The notes below the pieces were generated by a model, which had not been told where the DNA came from, ran no database searches, and was given only the letters and a program-made list of their open reading frames with translations. From Campylobacterales bacterium (GTDB lineage Bacteria; Campylobacterota; Campylobacteria; Campylobacterales; Sulfurimonadaceae): 64,000 bases of DNA. A program made the position numbers and the translations under genes. Shown one piece after another: positions 1 to 7,961 of this stretch (the stretch's first letter is position 1; every line of letters begins with the position of its first letter). The stretch spans positions 115,737-179,736 of the forward strand of contig JAFGUB010000009.1 of NCBI GenBank assembly GCA_016938735.1, given 5' to 3'.

Positions 1-208
1 TGGCGGTGGCACCCGGAAGCGCGACGATCACCGTCGAGCCGCTTACCACCATTTGCGGATTCTCTTCACGCGGCATCACCATCAGCGCCAGATAGCCGAT
101 GGCCAGCAGGGTGACGCCGAGAATCATGGTGAGCGGGCTGTTGAGAAAATATTTGGCGAGTTTTCCCGAACCATCCTTTGGCTCATACGATTTGTGCAGA
201 TGCATCAT
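1..208 (-). CDS. RND efflux permease, N-terminal fragment
   Basis: Only the first 69 or so codons of this minus-strand gene are in the window. After a short cytoplasmic start comes one hydrophobic segment, then a PREENPQ motif followed by a VALPGA-type stretch. This is the usual beginning of inner-membrane RND (AcrB/HAE1-type) proton-driven efflux pumps. It follows the adaptor gene by a few bases and has an AAGGAG ribosome site. Two adjacent ATGs (208 and 205) could be the start; the second has better spacing. It is the third gene of a TolC-adaptor-pump operon. The substrate cannot be told. Confidence 0.85.
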   Translation of the reverse strand, partial: MMHLHKSYEPKDGSGKLAKYFLNSPLTMILGVTLLAIGYLALMVMPREENPQMVVSGSTVIVALPGATA

Positions 209-214
209 GGCTCC

Positions 215-1009
215 TTAAGGGATCATGACGGTCGCATACATGCCCGGAAAAATGGCTTGCATCGCCTGACGCTCGAAGCTGACTTTGACTTTGAACGTAT
301 GGGTCATAGGGTTGGAGCTGGGGATGATGGCGCTGACCGTGCCGATCGCCTTAAGACCCGCAGAGGGGATCTCCACTTCAACTTTTTTGCCGTAGGGGAC
401 GCGAGAGAGGTCATTTTCCGCCACTTCGATGGCAATTTTCAGATCATGCAGATCGGCCAGCACAAACGCAGGCATTCCGGGCATCGCCATTTCGCCGACT
501 TTGATATTTTTGGCAATGATGACACCATCGTTAGGGGCTTGGATTTCGAGGTATCTGTACTGATTCTCGACCTCTTTGAGCTGGGCTTTGGCCTGTTCAA
601 CCTGTTTTTTGCTGATATCAACCATATCTTTGAGGTTTTGGGCGGCAAGTTCCAGATTTTCGACTTCGTACTGGCTCACCATGCTCTTCTCCAGCAGGCG
701 CTTGTGGCGCGCAAGGTTAAGCAGGACGTTGTTGTACTGGTTTTGGTTCATCTGAAGCGCGAGCTCCGCTTGAGCGATGCCCAGTTCTACGCGTGCTTTG
801 GCCGAATCGACCTCTTTAGAATCGATGGTATAGAGCAGGGTACCTTTTTTGACTTGCTCGCCTTCGCTTGCACCGACTTGGGTGACAAAGCCCATATAGC
901 GGCTGGTGATCATTTTTTGGTTGTCGGAGATGACGCTGCCTGAGACCTGTAGGGTGTCAGCGATCAAGGCGCTGCATGTAAGCAAAAGGGCAATGAGGGT
1001 TGATTTCAT
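215..1009 (-). CDS. RND efflux periplasmic adaptor (membrane fusion protein)
   Basis: A 264-residue protein with an N-terminal signal peptide. It then shows the order typical of HlyD/AcrA adaptors: a lipoyl-like half near residues 30-65 (VKKGTLLYTID), a long alpha-helical hairpin at about 70-155, the second lipoyl half (APNDGVI), and a beta-barrel ending in FPGMYATV. It would bridge the inner-membrane pump and the outer-membrane TolC protein. Its start overlaps the stop of the TolC-like gene by 4 bp (ATGA), which implies translational coupling. It is short for the family because the membrane-proximal domain is minimal. Confidence 0.88.
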   Translation of the reverse strand: MKSTLIALLLTCSALIADTLQVSGSVISDNQKMITSRYMGFVTQVGASEGEQVKKGTLLYTIDSKEVDSAKARVELGIAQAELALQMNQNQYNNVLLNLARHKRLLEKSMVSQYEVENLELAAQNLKDMVDISKKQVEQAKAQLKEVENQYRYLEIQAPNDGVIIAKNIKVGEMAMPGMPAFVLADLHDLKIAIEVAENDLSRVPYGKKVEVEIPSAGLKAIGTVSAIIPSSNPMTHTFKVKVSFERQAMQAIFPGMYATVMIP

Positions 1010-2433
1010 GATTGGACTCCGTTGAGTAGTTGTTCGAGGGCAAATACGCGCTCGTTTCTTTGGTTTTTGACTTTGAGCAGCTCTAGTACTTTGGAGAGCT
1101 GTTCGGACTGCTTGATGACCAGATCGCTCATGGAGGCGAGTTGCTCTTTGTAGCGCTCTTCGTAGCTCTCGTAGATGGTATTGGCGAGTTCAAGTTCGTG
1201 CTCGAGCGCGGTGATTTCGTAGTCGAGCGACTTGATTTCGGTCATGATTTTGTCGAGCTGAAGGGCAATCCCCTTTTTAGCCAGTTCGACCTGCGTGCGT
1301 GTTTTGAGGGTTTCGACGCGCGCACGCTCATATTTGGCATTGTCAGCTAGGCCGTTGAAGAAATTCCACTTGAGTTGAAGCCCAACGGTATAGGAGCCTT
1401 GATCGGCGGCGTACTCGCCAAATGATTCGGCAGCGGTCTGCACCTCCGCTTGCATTCCGATGATGGGGAGGTAATCGGCGCGCTCCGCATCGAGCATGTG
1501 TTCCCGGATTTTGAGGCCGGTTTGGGCGCGGCGCACGTCCAAGTTGCCCTCAATCACCGCATCGGAGGAGAAGTGCGGCAGCGCAGCGTCATGTTCGGGC
1601 AGCTCGATACTCTGGACATTTTGATTGAGCAAAAAGCTGAGGTAATGATAGAGTAACTGTTCGTTGGCCTCCATCTGACGGATGGAGCGTTCGACGTTGG
1701 AACGTTTGGAGCGCACTTCGAGCAGATCGGTCTGCTTGGCATACCCCTCTTGGATCATCGTTTCGGTCATCTTTTCGACTTTGCCGATATTGGCATGGAT
1801 GGTACGCAGGTTGTTCAGCGCCTCTTCAAGCAGTCGCATGTCATAAAAGGCCTTGCGGGTCTCGTAGACTTTAAGCAGCAGTAGTTGAGCGCGATCAAGG
1901 GTTTTGAGCTGCTGCATCGTTTTGGCGGCTTCGACATAGGCGCTGATTTTACCGCCGACATAAAGTGGAAGGGTGTATTGCAACTTGCTTTGAAAGAAGT
2001 TACGATCAGATGGATGGTTGAGATCTTCGGGGGTAATTTGCAGCAACGAACCCATATCTTGGGTAAAACCCGCAGGCAAGGCGCCAGGATTGGCGTTCAT
2101 CGCTTCAAGCATCTGACCCATCGGAGCGAGAAACTCGCTAAAGCCGAAGTCGCCGAAGGTGGCTTCTCGGCCTGTGAGCTTGAAACCGAAGGTGTTCAGC
2201 GCGTCATTGGTACGCGAAACGTTTTGGATGAAATCCAAGCTGCCGTAGTGCGCTCCTAAGGCCTGTTCGTAGGAGGTTTCGGCGCTTTTGAGATCATAAT
2301 CGGCAGCCTTGAGTTCTAGATTGTTGGACGCGAGCAGGGCAAGTGCTTCGTCAAGATTGAGTCGGTCGGTGTAGCCGGGACTTTGTGCAAAAAGATGCAA
2401 AAAGGCGGCGGCGACAAGCGAAATCATACGCAT
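1006..2433 (-). CDS. TolC-family outer membrane efflux protein
   Basis: A 475-residue protein with a signal peptide at residues 1-17. Two repeated halves are rich in long amphipathic helices, as in TolC/OEP channels: an early [14 protein letters not shown] motif and a second half with a WNFFNGL motif before long coiled-coil helices. It forms the trimeric outer-membrane duct of the efflux complex. It is the first gene of the minus-strand operon running to the adaptor and RND pump. The region upstream of its start (about 2434-2584) also serves the divergent efp gene. Confidence 0.9.
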   Translation of the reverse strand: MRMISLVAAAFLHLFAQSPGYTDRLNLDEALALLASNNLELKAADYDLKSAETSYEQALGAHYGSLDFIQNVSRTNDALNTFGFKLTGREATFGDFGFSEFLAPMGQMLEAMNANPGALPAGFTQDMGSLLQITPEDLNHPSDRNFFQSKLQYTLPLYVGGKISAYVEAAKTMQQLKTLDRAQLLLLKVYETRKAFYDMRLLEEALNNLRTIHANIGKVEKMTETMIQEGYAKQTDLLEVRSKRSNVERSIRQMEANEQLLYHYLSFLLNQNVQSIELPEHDAALPHFSSDAVIEGNLDVRRAQTGLKIREHMLDAERADYLPIIGMQAEVQTAAESFGEYAADQGSYTVGLQLKWNFFNGLADNAKYERARVETLKTRTQVELAKKGIALQLDKIMTEIKSLDYEITALEHELELANTIYESYEERYKEQLASMSDLVIKQSEQLSKVLELLKVKNQRNERVFALEQLLNGVQS

Positions 2434-2584
2434 GGCAAATCACTCCTTTATCGGGTGCATGAGATACTACAGTGGAAGGTTCTTGATAATAATCATGAGC
2501 GCGGATTATAGCGTATTGCGTTCATTTTATTTTTTAAAGCTCGCTTCTTGTAATATTACGCCAAAAAACAAAGGGTACAACAAC

Positions 2585-3151
2585 ATGGCAACCATCGGTA
2601 TGGGTGATATCAAGAAAAATATACGTCTGATCATCAACGACGTTCCTTATAAAGTAATCGAGTTTCAACACGTCAAACCGGGTAAAGGAGCAGCATTTGT
2701 GCGTATGCGGGTGAGAAGCTTTATTGATGGTAAGGTGATCGAGAAGACGGTTCATGCGGGGGATAAATTTGAAGTGCCCGAACTGCGCCACGTGACGATG
2801 CAGTTTCTCTACGACGACGGCGATCAGTTGCAGTTTATGGACAACGAAACCTATGAGCAGATCGGCCTAAGCTACGACGCTTGCGAAGAGGCGATGAAGT
2901 GGATCAAAGACGGCACCAACGTCGATATGATCTTCTATCGCGGTGACGCCATCAGCGTGGACGCTCCGGCGGTGATGGAGCTGAAAATCGTCGAAACGCC
3001 GCCCAACTTCAAAGGCGACACCTCCAGCGGTTCGCGCAAGCCTGCGACGCTTGAAACCGGCGCAGTCGTTCAGATCCCCTATCACATACTCGAAGGCGAT
3101 GTCATACGGGTCAATACGGTTGACGGTGAATATATCGAAAAGGTCAAATAG
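2585..3151 (+). CDS. efp: Elongation factor P
   Basis: A 188-residue three-domain EF-P. The N-terminal KOW-like domain holds KPGKG, whose Lys is the site usually beta-lysylated by EpmA. The OB domain and the C-terminal signature ([11 protein letters not shown]...KPATLETGA) are intact. EF-P binds between the ribosomal P and E sites and relieves stalling at polyproline. The start at 2585 was chosen because it gives the canonical family N-terminus; upstream in-frame codons are not conserved. A TTACATGTAA palindrome sits just after the stop. Confidence 0.97.
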   Translation: MATIGMGDIKKNIRLIINDVPYKVIEFQHVKPGKGAAFVRMRVRSFIDGKVIEKTVHAGDKFEVPELRHVTMQFLYDDGDQLQFMDNETYEQIGLSYDACEEAMKWIKDGTNVDMIFYRGDAISVDAPAVMELKIVETPPNFKGDTSSGSRKPATLETGAVVQIPYHILEGDVIRVNTVDGEYIEKVK

Positions 3152-3154
3152 GCC

Positions 3155-3164
3155 TTACATGTAA
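3155..3164. repeat. TTACATGTAA palindrome family (19 perfect copies)
   Basis: A perfect 10-bp palindrome recurs throughout the window. Starts of perfect copies: 3155, 3334, 4378, 4858, 7786, 8576, 15055, 15648, 16550, 22185, 22509, 30926, 30981, 36236, 38862, 41292, 49394, 56849 and 62550. Copies altered at an end (core ACATGT kept) lie near 7455, 11651, 11894, 12963, 15278, 17178, 17293, 22568, 23454 and 57801. Nearly all are inside coding sequence, read as Leu-His-Val or as Thr-Cys-Lys. Chance predicts well under one copy in 64 kb. The function is unknown. Confidence 0.9.
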
Positions 3165-3174
3165 GGAGTACAAG

Positions 3175-3735
3175 ATGGCAAAGGTAGCAGTTCCCGTTGC
3201 GACGGGGTTTGAAGAGATTGAAGCGGTGAGTATCATTGATGTGTTGCGCCGCGCCGGTGTTGAGGTGCTGATGGCCTCGGTCGGCAAAGAGTTGAGCGTC
3301 AAAGGGGCCAACGGCATCACCGTCCTCTGCGACTTACATGTAAGCGATATTAACGCGGAGATGATCGACATGATCGTATTGCCCGGCGGTTGGGGCGGCA
3401 CCAACGTGCTGGCACAAGATGTGACGGTGCAAGCACTGCTTCGCGCCATGGATGCCAAAGGCAAGCTGATCGGTGCCATCTGCGCCGCTCCTTTTGCGCT
3501 TTATAAAGCCGGTGTACTCAAACAGGCCTACACCTGCTACCCCTCCGTCGAAGAGCAGATTGAGGGGAGTGCTTATCTAGGTACCCGTTCTGCGGTGGTG
3601 GAGTCTGGTAATGTCATCACCTCGCGCGGGCCGGGAACGGCGATCTGTTTTGCGCTGATGATCGTGCGCAAACTTTGCGGAGAGGAGAGCTACCTTGCAC
3701 TCAAAAGCGGACTGCTCGCCGTTTATTGCGGATAG
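3175..3735 (+). CDS. DJ-1/PfpI family protein (YajL-like)
   Basis: A 186-residue protein matching the DJ-1/ThiJ fold over its whole length. It has an early Glu (FEEIEA), a PGGWGG turn, the nucleophile elbow GAICAAP with the reactive Cys, and a C-terminal TSRGPGTA segment. Members act as protein or nucleic-acid deglycases or as redox chaperones; the exact activity is not settled. It lies 23 bp downstream of efp with its own ribosome site and may be co-transcribed. Its 3' end overlaps the convergent YbaY-like gene by 13 bp. Confidence 0.88.
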   Translation: MAKVAVPVATGFEEIEAVSIIDVLRRAGVEVLMASVGKELSVKGANGITVLCDLHVSDINAEMIDMIVLPGGWGGTNVLAQDVTVQALLRAMDAKGKLIGAICAAPFALYKAGVLKQAYTCYPSVEEQIEGSAYLGTRSAVVESGNVITSRGPGTAICFALMIVRKLCGEESYLALKSGLLAVYCG

Positions 3736-4136
3736 AGGCGCTCTAAGGTGAGCTGCTGCTGCGGCCTGCGCGGTTTAAATGGGCGCTGGCTGCTGTAAAG
3801 GAGGCGGTTGTTAAAGCTGATCGTCGCTCTGATGGTGTACTGCAGTGATCCGTCAAGCGTTGCGGGATCGAGCAAGATCCGAATCGCAAAAGGTGCTTTG
3901 CCTTCAATCTCGATACGTTTGGAAGCGACGCTTTGAGGCAATATGAGCTCCGATCTTAGTGCTTCGATTTTCAGATCGAGGAGGCTTCCTTTGGGAAGCG
4001 TGTGCGGCTGTTGAAGATCGATGCTCAGATAAAGCGCCCCCTCATAACCCCCTGACTCCTCTTCATAGCGCATTGCCTCTAGGCTTTGAACGAGCAAAAT
4101 CACCCACCAAAAACGCCGCACAGCGCATCCTCCCAT
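3723..4136 (-). CDS. YbaY/YscW-type small periplasmic protein
   Basis: A 137-residue protein with a hydrophobic N-terminus (possible signal sequence). Its beta-rich body resembles the YbaY/YscW lipoprotein-chaperone family: a long strand with LPKGSLLDL, then an SELILPQS segment and a final beta hairpin about YTIRATI. No lipobox Cys is evident at the signal end, unlike typical YbaY. It overlaps the 3' end of truC by 37 bp on the same strand, so the two are probably co-transcribed. The role is unknown. Confidence 0.6.
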   Translation of the reverse strand: MGGCAVRRFWWVILLVQSLEAMRYEEESGGYEGALYLSIDLQQPHTLPKGSLLDLKIEALRSELILPQSVASKRIEIEGKAPFAIRILLDPATLDGSLQYTIRATISFNNRLLYSSQRPFKPRRPQQQLTLERLYPQ

Positions 4137-4840
4137 CCAAACCGTTTTATGATCTCTTTATACGCCTCATCCAAAGGGGCTTCGATGCGGATCGTTTGTG
4201 CGCTAAAGGGGTGAACAAACTCCAAAACAGCCGCATGCAACAGCATCCTTCGGCACCCAAAGTGCTGTCGAAAAAGGCGGTTGTGTTCGCCCCGACCATA
4301 CGTTGTGTCACCGATGAGATGATGCGATAGGTGCTTGACGTGGCGGCGGATTTGGTGTTTGCGTCCCGTTTGCGGCGTTACATGTAAGAGCGAATAACGC
4401 ACCTGTTCATAGCGTCCCAGCGGAATATCCAAAGCGGCGGTAGCGATGCGGCGGTAGTGCGTGAGGGCGTTTTGCGCGGGTTTATTCGGGTCGGCGTTTT
4501 TGTCGCAGATCTTATCGAGCTTCTCTTTGAGCGGATGATCGATGAGTCCCTGTTCGTCGGTAAAGCCGCGCACCACGGCAAGGTAGTGCTTGGTTGTGGC
4601 GTGTGATTCAAACTGCGCGGCCATTGCCTGTGCTCCCTCTTTGCTCAGTGCAAAGAGCAGCACGCCGGAAGTCGGCTTATCGAGGCGATGCAGGGCGTAG
4701 ACCCGTTTACCGATCTGATCGCGCAGCAGTTGCATTGCAAAGCGCGTCTCACGGCGGTCAATCATGGAGCGGTGCACCAGCAGATCGAAGGGTTTGTTGA
4801 TGGCGACAAAGTGTTCGTCTTGATAAAGCAGTTCCAACAT
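4100..4840 (-). CDS. truC: tRNA pseudouridine synthase C (RluA family)
   Basis: A 246-residue RluA-family enzyme. The catalytic motif HRLDKPTSG carries the nucleophilic Asp. Other family signatures are INKPFDLLVHRS near the N-terminus, a TGRKHQIRRH segment and the IGDTTYG loop. The lack of an S4 domain, the length and the VHRS motif match TruC, which makes pseudouridine 65 in some tRNAs. The alternative is a related RluA-type enzyme. Two TTACATGTAA palindromes flank or lie in it (4378 and 4858). Confidence 0.85.
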   Translation of the reverse strand: MLELLYQDEHFVAINKPFDLLVHRSMIDRRETRFAMQLLRDQIGKRVYALHRLDKPTSGVLLFALSKEGAQAMAAQFESHATTKHYLAVVRGFTDEQGLIDHPLKEKLDKICDKNADPNKPAQNALTHYRRIATAALDIPLGRYEQVRYSLLHVTPQTGRKHQIRRHVKHLSHHLIGDTTYGRGEHNRLFRQHFGCRRMLLHAAVLEFVHPFSAQTIRIEAPLDEAYKEIIKRFGWEDALCGVFGG

Positions 4841-4923
4841 CTCGCCATCATAGCGCTTTACATGTAAAATTCCGTAGTGCGCCGAAGAGCGAGTCCTTAT
4901 CCTATTGCTTTGGCGTCATTTTG

Positions 4924-5235
4924 CTAACAGCACTCCAGTTCACAACGCCTCAGTGCCGTGATACCCGCTTCGTGCGCATTTTGTTCAAAAAACCCTTCAA
5001 GATAAAAGACGTTGGAGCAGACCAGATACAAAAGCGCCTCAGAACTGTCTTGCGCCGCATCACGGTCATAATAGGCAGGGGGAATAGTAGGAATGATCTT
5101 TTTCCAGTAAAGGTTGACGTGCTCCAGCGTGCCCACCACGCGTAACAGCTCGTCGATGACCAGACAGGCGTTTTCAAAACAGTCGATACACGCGAAAGAG
5201 ACGTAGCGCTCGTCAATACGAATAGAATCGTTCAT
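4924..5235 (-). CDS. cowN: CowN-like protein (CO protection of nitrogenase)
   Basis: A 103-residue protein. The N-terminal RYVSFACIDCFENA resembles the RYVSF-IDC-GNA signature of CowN, and it ends with the characteristic Glu-Cys-Cys. A central FW/YWKK segment and an IRELFE-like region (FYLEGFFEQN) also fit. CowN sustains N2 fixation in the presence of carbon monoxide by protecting nitrogenase. No nif gene is in the window, so the functional link is inferred from the family only. It is transcribed alone, with its own upstream gap. Confidence 0.7.
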   Translation of the reverse strand: MNDSIRIDERYVSFACIDCFENACLVIDELLRVVGTLEHVNLYWKKIIPTIPPAYYDRDAAQDSSEALLYLVCSNVFYLEGFFEQNAHEAGITALRRCELECC

Positions 5236-5338
5236 GGGTTCTCTTTTTGATGATCATTATAAGCGGTAAGCGGGTTTTATGCGCCGAAATTTTAAATGCG
5301 CAATGCCTAAAATCTAAGCAAAATCAAAAAAAGACACA

Positions 5339-6619
5339 TCAGGTGACGACCCTGTTTCTCCCGCCGTTTTTGGCTTGATAAAGCAGGGCGTCGGCCTCTT
5401 CAATGAAGGCATCGATGCCACGATCTAGCAATGTGTAGGGGTGCTTGGGCACGATGGCTATGGCGCCGATGCTCACGCTAACGTTGATATACTGCCCCTC
5501 GTAGTGGCAGCAGAGATTGGCGAAGGTGTCGCGGACATGATCGAGTTTTTGTTCGGCGTTGGCCATATTGGCGTTGGGCAGCAAGATAATGAACTCCTCG
5601 CCGCCGTAACGGATGATGATATCCGAATCGCGCAGCGTGTGTTTGACGACACGCACAAACTCCTTTAGCACACTGTCTCCGGCAAGGTGGCCGTAGGTGT
5701 CGTTGATCAGTTTGAAGTGGTCCAGATCGCACATGGCCAGCACAAAGGTGCCACTGGTGGCCAAAGCGAGCTCGTACTGATTGATGAAGATATACTCCAG
5801 CGCATTGCGGTTGAGTGCTCCGGTCATCTCATCTTTGGAAGCGTCGCGTACCAGCATACGGTTGTCGATGAGTGCCAGTTCGGTGCCGATAGAGAGCGAG
5901 ATAAACTCACACTTTTCAAGGTAGCTCACCAAGATGTTGTAATTGAGATGCTCTTTGTGCATCTGAGTCTTGATCGCGCGCGCGAGCGAATGCAAGGTGG
6001 CGTGAATCGACGTTATGTACTTGTATTTTGAGTTGTTACTGATGACCGCCTTGCCCTCGCACTCAAGCCATTTGCCAAAAGCACACAAGCTGTGGTCAAG
6101 CTCCGGCGTGAGCGACGTATCGCCATTTTTGATCGTTTTGGTGAGCTCGTTGAGCCACTCAAGATGGCGTTGGTAGTGTTCTACCAGATTTTTTCTGATC
6201 AGATCCTTGATGCTGTTGATGCGGGTGTTGTTGGCGTGGCTGAGCTGCTGCATGTAGCTGCTTAGGTGCTCTCTGGCCAGAAGGTTTTCGACGTCGGCGT
6301 AGATTTTGTGTAGCTCAAAGACCTCCTCTTTGGCATTTTGCTCAATGAGTAGGGTGGTGAGGCGGTTTTTGAGGCTGTTGATCTCGTTGATGAGCACCAG
6401 ATAGGGGATGTTATAGCGCTGATTGAACTCCGCCATATCGGCGCAAGCCGCTTTGAGCCGCGTGCGCTCTTTACGTGCGGTCGCCTCCAAAATCTCTTTG
6501 CTGATCGATTCTAGACACTCAAGCGCAGAAACTTCTAACTCGTTAAAGGAGATGCGGTAGCGCTCGAGAAGCTCGTCGATCAGAAGCTCTGCATACTGTT
6601 CTAAAACGGTTCTTAACAT
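5339..6619 (-). CDS. Diguanylate cyclase with CZB zinc-binding domain
   Basis: A 426-residue soluble protein. The C-terminal GGDEF domain (about 255-425) has an intact active site, GGEEF, plus the DLDHFKLINDTYGH substrate region, so it should make cyclic di-GMP. A central CZB-like domain at about 150-245 has the pattern His-x-x-Trp, Asp-His-x-x-Cys-x-Phe-Gly-Lys-Trp and a later His-x3-His, as in zinc-sensing DgcZ. The N-terminal 100 residues are helical and unassigned. No membrane segment is present. Zinc or redox control of cyclase activity is the likely logic. Confidence 0.88.
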   Translation of the reverse strand: MLRTVLEQYAELLIDELLERYRISFNELEVSALECLESISKEILEATARKERTRLKAACADMAEFNQRYNIPYLVLINEINSLKNRLTTLLIEQNAKEEVFELHKIYADVENLLAREHLSSYMQQLSHANNTRINSIKDLIRKNLVEHYQRHLEWLNELTKTIKNGDTSLTPELDHSLCAFGKWLECEGKAVISNNSKYKYITSIHATLHSLARAIKTQMHKEHLNYNILVSYLEKCEFISLSIGTELALIDNRMLVRDASKDEMTGALNRNALEYIFINQYELALATSGTFVLAMCDLDHFKLINDTYGHLAGDSVLKEFVRVVKHTLRDSDIIIRYGGEEFIILLPNANMANAEQKLDHVRDTFANLCCHYEGQYINVSVSIGAIAIVPKHPYTLLDRGIDAFIEEADALLYQAKNGGRNRVVT

Positions 6620-6755
6620 GTAATGTTTCCTTACAGGTTCATCAAAGGGTGATGGAATCGTAGTATATTAACCTATTTCAAAAATATTGATCGCACAATC
6701 TTTGTCGCTGAGTTATAATCAAGCAACGATTTTGATCCTTGAAGAGGTGGGCTCT

Positions 6756-7175
6756 ATGAATCCCAAAGTCTACAAAAACGGTACAAGCGGTGAGTGGTTT
6801 TTTCCTAGCGAATCCTATATTTTGAGCGAAACGGATGATAAAGGGATTATTCTGTATGCGAATGATCTTTTTTGTGAGGTTGCCGGTTACACCCGAAGTG
6901 AGATTTTGGGACAACCGCACAATATCGTACGTCATCCCGATATGCCTCGAATCGCCTTCAAAGGGCTTTGGGACGACATACGCAGTAAAGGTTTTTGGAC
7001 GGGATTTGTCAAAAACCGAAGCAAAGACGGCGGTTTTTACTGGGTCTTTGCAACCGCTCTGAAAAAGACCGATGCCGGTGGTAAAATTACCTACCTCTCG
7101 ATCCGTACCGTGCCATCGCGTGAAGATGTCGCTAAATATTCCAAGCTCTATGCCGAATGGAAGCTCAAGGAGTAG
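6756..7175 (+). CDS. PAS-domain sensor protein (Aer-like)
   Basis: A 139-residue single-domain protein. The start at 6756 follows a GAAGAGG ribosome site and gives the family N-terminus. Motifs ILYANDLFCEVAGYTRSE, the NIVRHPDMP loop and a GFWTG-VKNRSKDG segment are those of Aer-type redox/energy-taxis PAS domains that bind FAD or heme. There is no transmembrane or signalling domain, so it must act through a partner such as a receptor. A TATAAT box lies upstream at 6714. Confidence 0.85.
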   Translation: MNPKVYKNGTSGEWFFPSESYILSETDDKGIILYANDLFCEVAGYTRSEILGQPHNIVRHPDMPRIAFKGLWDDIRSKGFWTGFVKNRSKDGGFYWVFATALKKTDAGGKITYLSIRTVPSREDVAKYSKLYAEWKLKE

Positions 7176-7232
7176 CGTGACGCATGCTTGCGCTGTGTTA
7201 TACTCACACCTATTTTTTCCCTAGAGCCTTTA

Positions 7233-7961
7233 ATGACCCAACACTTTATTCTTCCGCTCGAAAACGACGCCGAAACCGCTTTGATCTTACACACCAATTA
7301 CCTAGACGAAGCCCCGATCAAGAGCCATCCGTGGCTGCTGTGGTGCTTTATCAAGCTCAAATACCCCCAAGCTAACGGCTGCTGGAGCGATGAGGAGCAA
7401 GAGCGGCTGCTTGGGCTTGCTGAATCGATCGATGCTGCTTTGGAAGCCTTGGATGTTTTACATGTAGGTGTTCGCGTTCAAGAAGGATGGTGCGAACTCT
7501 ACTACTACGCCGAACAGTTCAAAGGCTTTGAAGCCACGGTTGCGCCGCTGGTGCAACACGCAGGATATAGCTTCGAGATCAACGCCGCGCGCGATCCCAA
7601 ATGGGAACTCTACCGCTTCACCCTCACGCCCGATGCCAAGACGCTGCGCAAAATGCAAAGCTTAGAAACGCTCGAAGCGCTCGAAGCCGAAGGGGATGAT
7701 CTCAGCCGTCCCAGAGCCGTGGAACACTACCTCTTTTTCCAGACCGCAGCGCAGCGCGACCGCGCGGCTGAGGCGCTGGAGGGCTTTACATGTAAGGAGA
7801 AAACCCACAACGCCAAAGAGGAGCACGCCTACGGCGCGGTACTTGAAGAGGTGCGCGCGCTGGATGATGAGGGGATTTTCGATGCGGTCTCCAAGATGTT
7901 TGAGCTCGCTCAAAAAGAGCACGGCCTTTATGAGGGCTGGAGCACCACGCTCGCCTCATGA
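7233..7961 (+). CDS. DUF695 and RraB-domain protein
   Basis: A 242-residue protein. The N-terminal half, rich in aromatics (WLLWCFIKLKYP, CELYYYAEQ), resembles DUF695; the C-terminal half (from about residue 155, VEHYLFFQTAAQRDRAAEAL) resembles RraB, the regulator that inhibits RNase E in enterobacteria. Campylobacterota generally use RNase J/Y, so the partner is uncertain. The stop overlaps the start of the next gene by 4 bp (ATGA), indicating an operon with the transporter-acyltransferase fusion. Confidence 0.7.
   Translation: MTQHFILPLENDAETALILHTNYLDEAPIKSHPWLLWCFIKLKYPQANGCWSDEEQERLLGLAESIDAALEALDVLHVGVRVQEGWCELYYYAEQFKGFEATVAPLVQHAGYSFEINAARDPKWELYRFTLTPDAKTLRKMQSLETLEALEAEGDDLSRPRAVEHYLFFQTAAQRDRAAEALEGFTCKEKTHNAKEEHAYGAVLEEVRALDDEGIFDAVSKMFELAQKEHGLYEGWSTTLAS

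Noticed and set aside
53..943. A long plus-strand ORF opposite the efflux adaptor gene
   Set aside because: It is antisense to a clear adaptor protein, has His/Asp-rich shadow composition and no family features.
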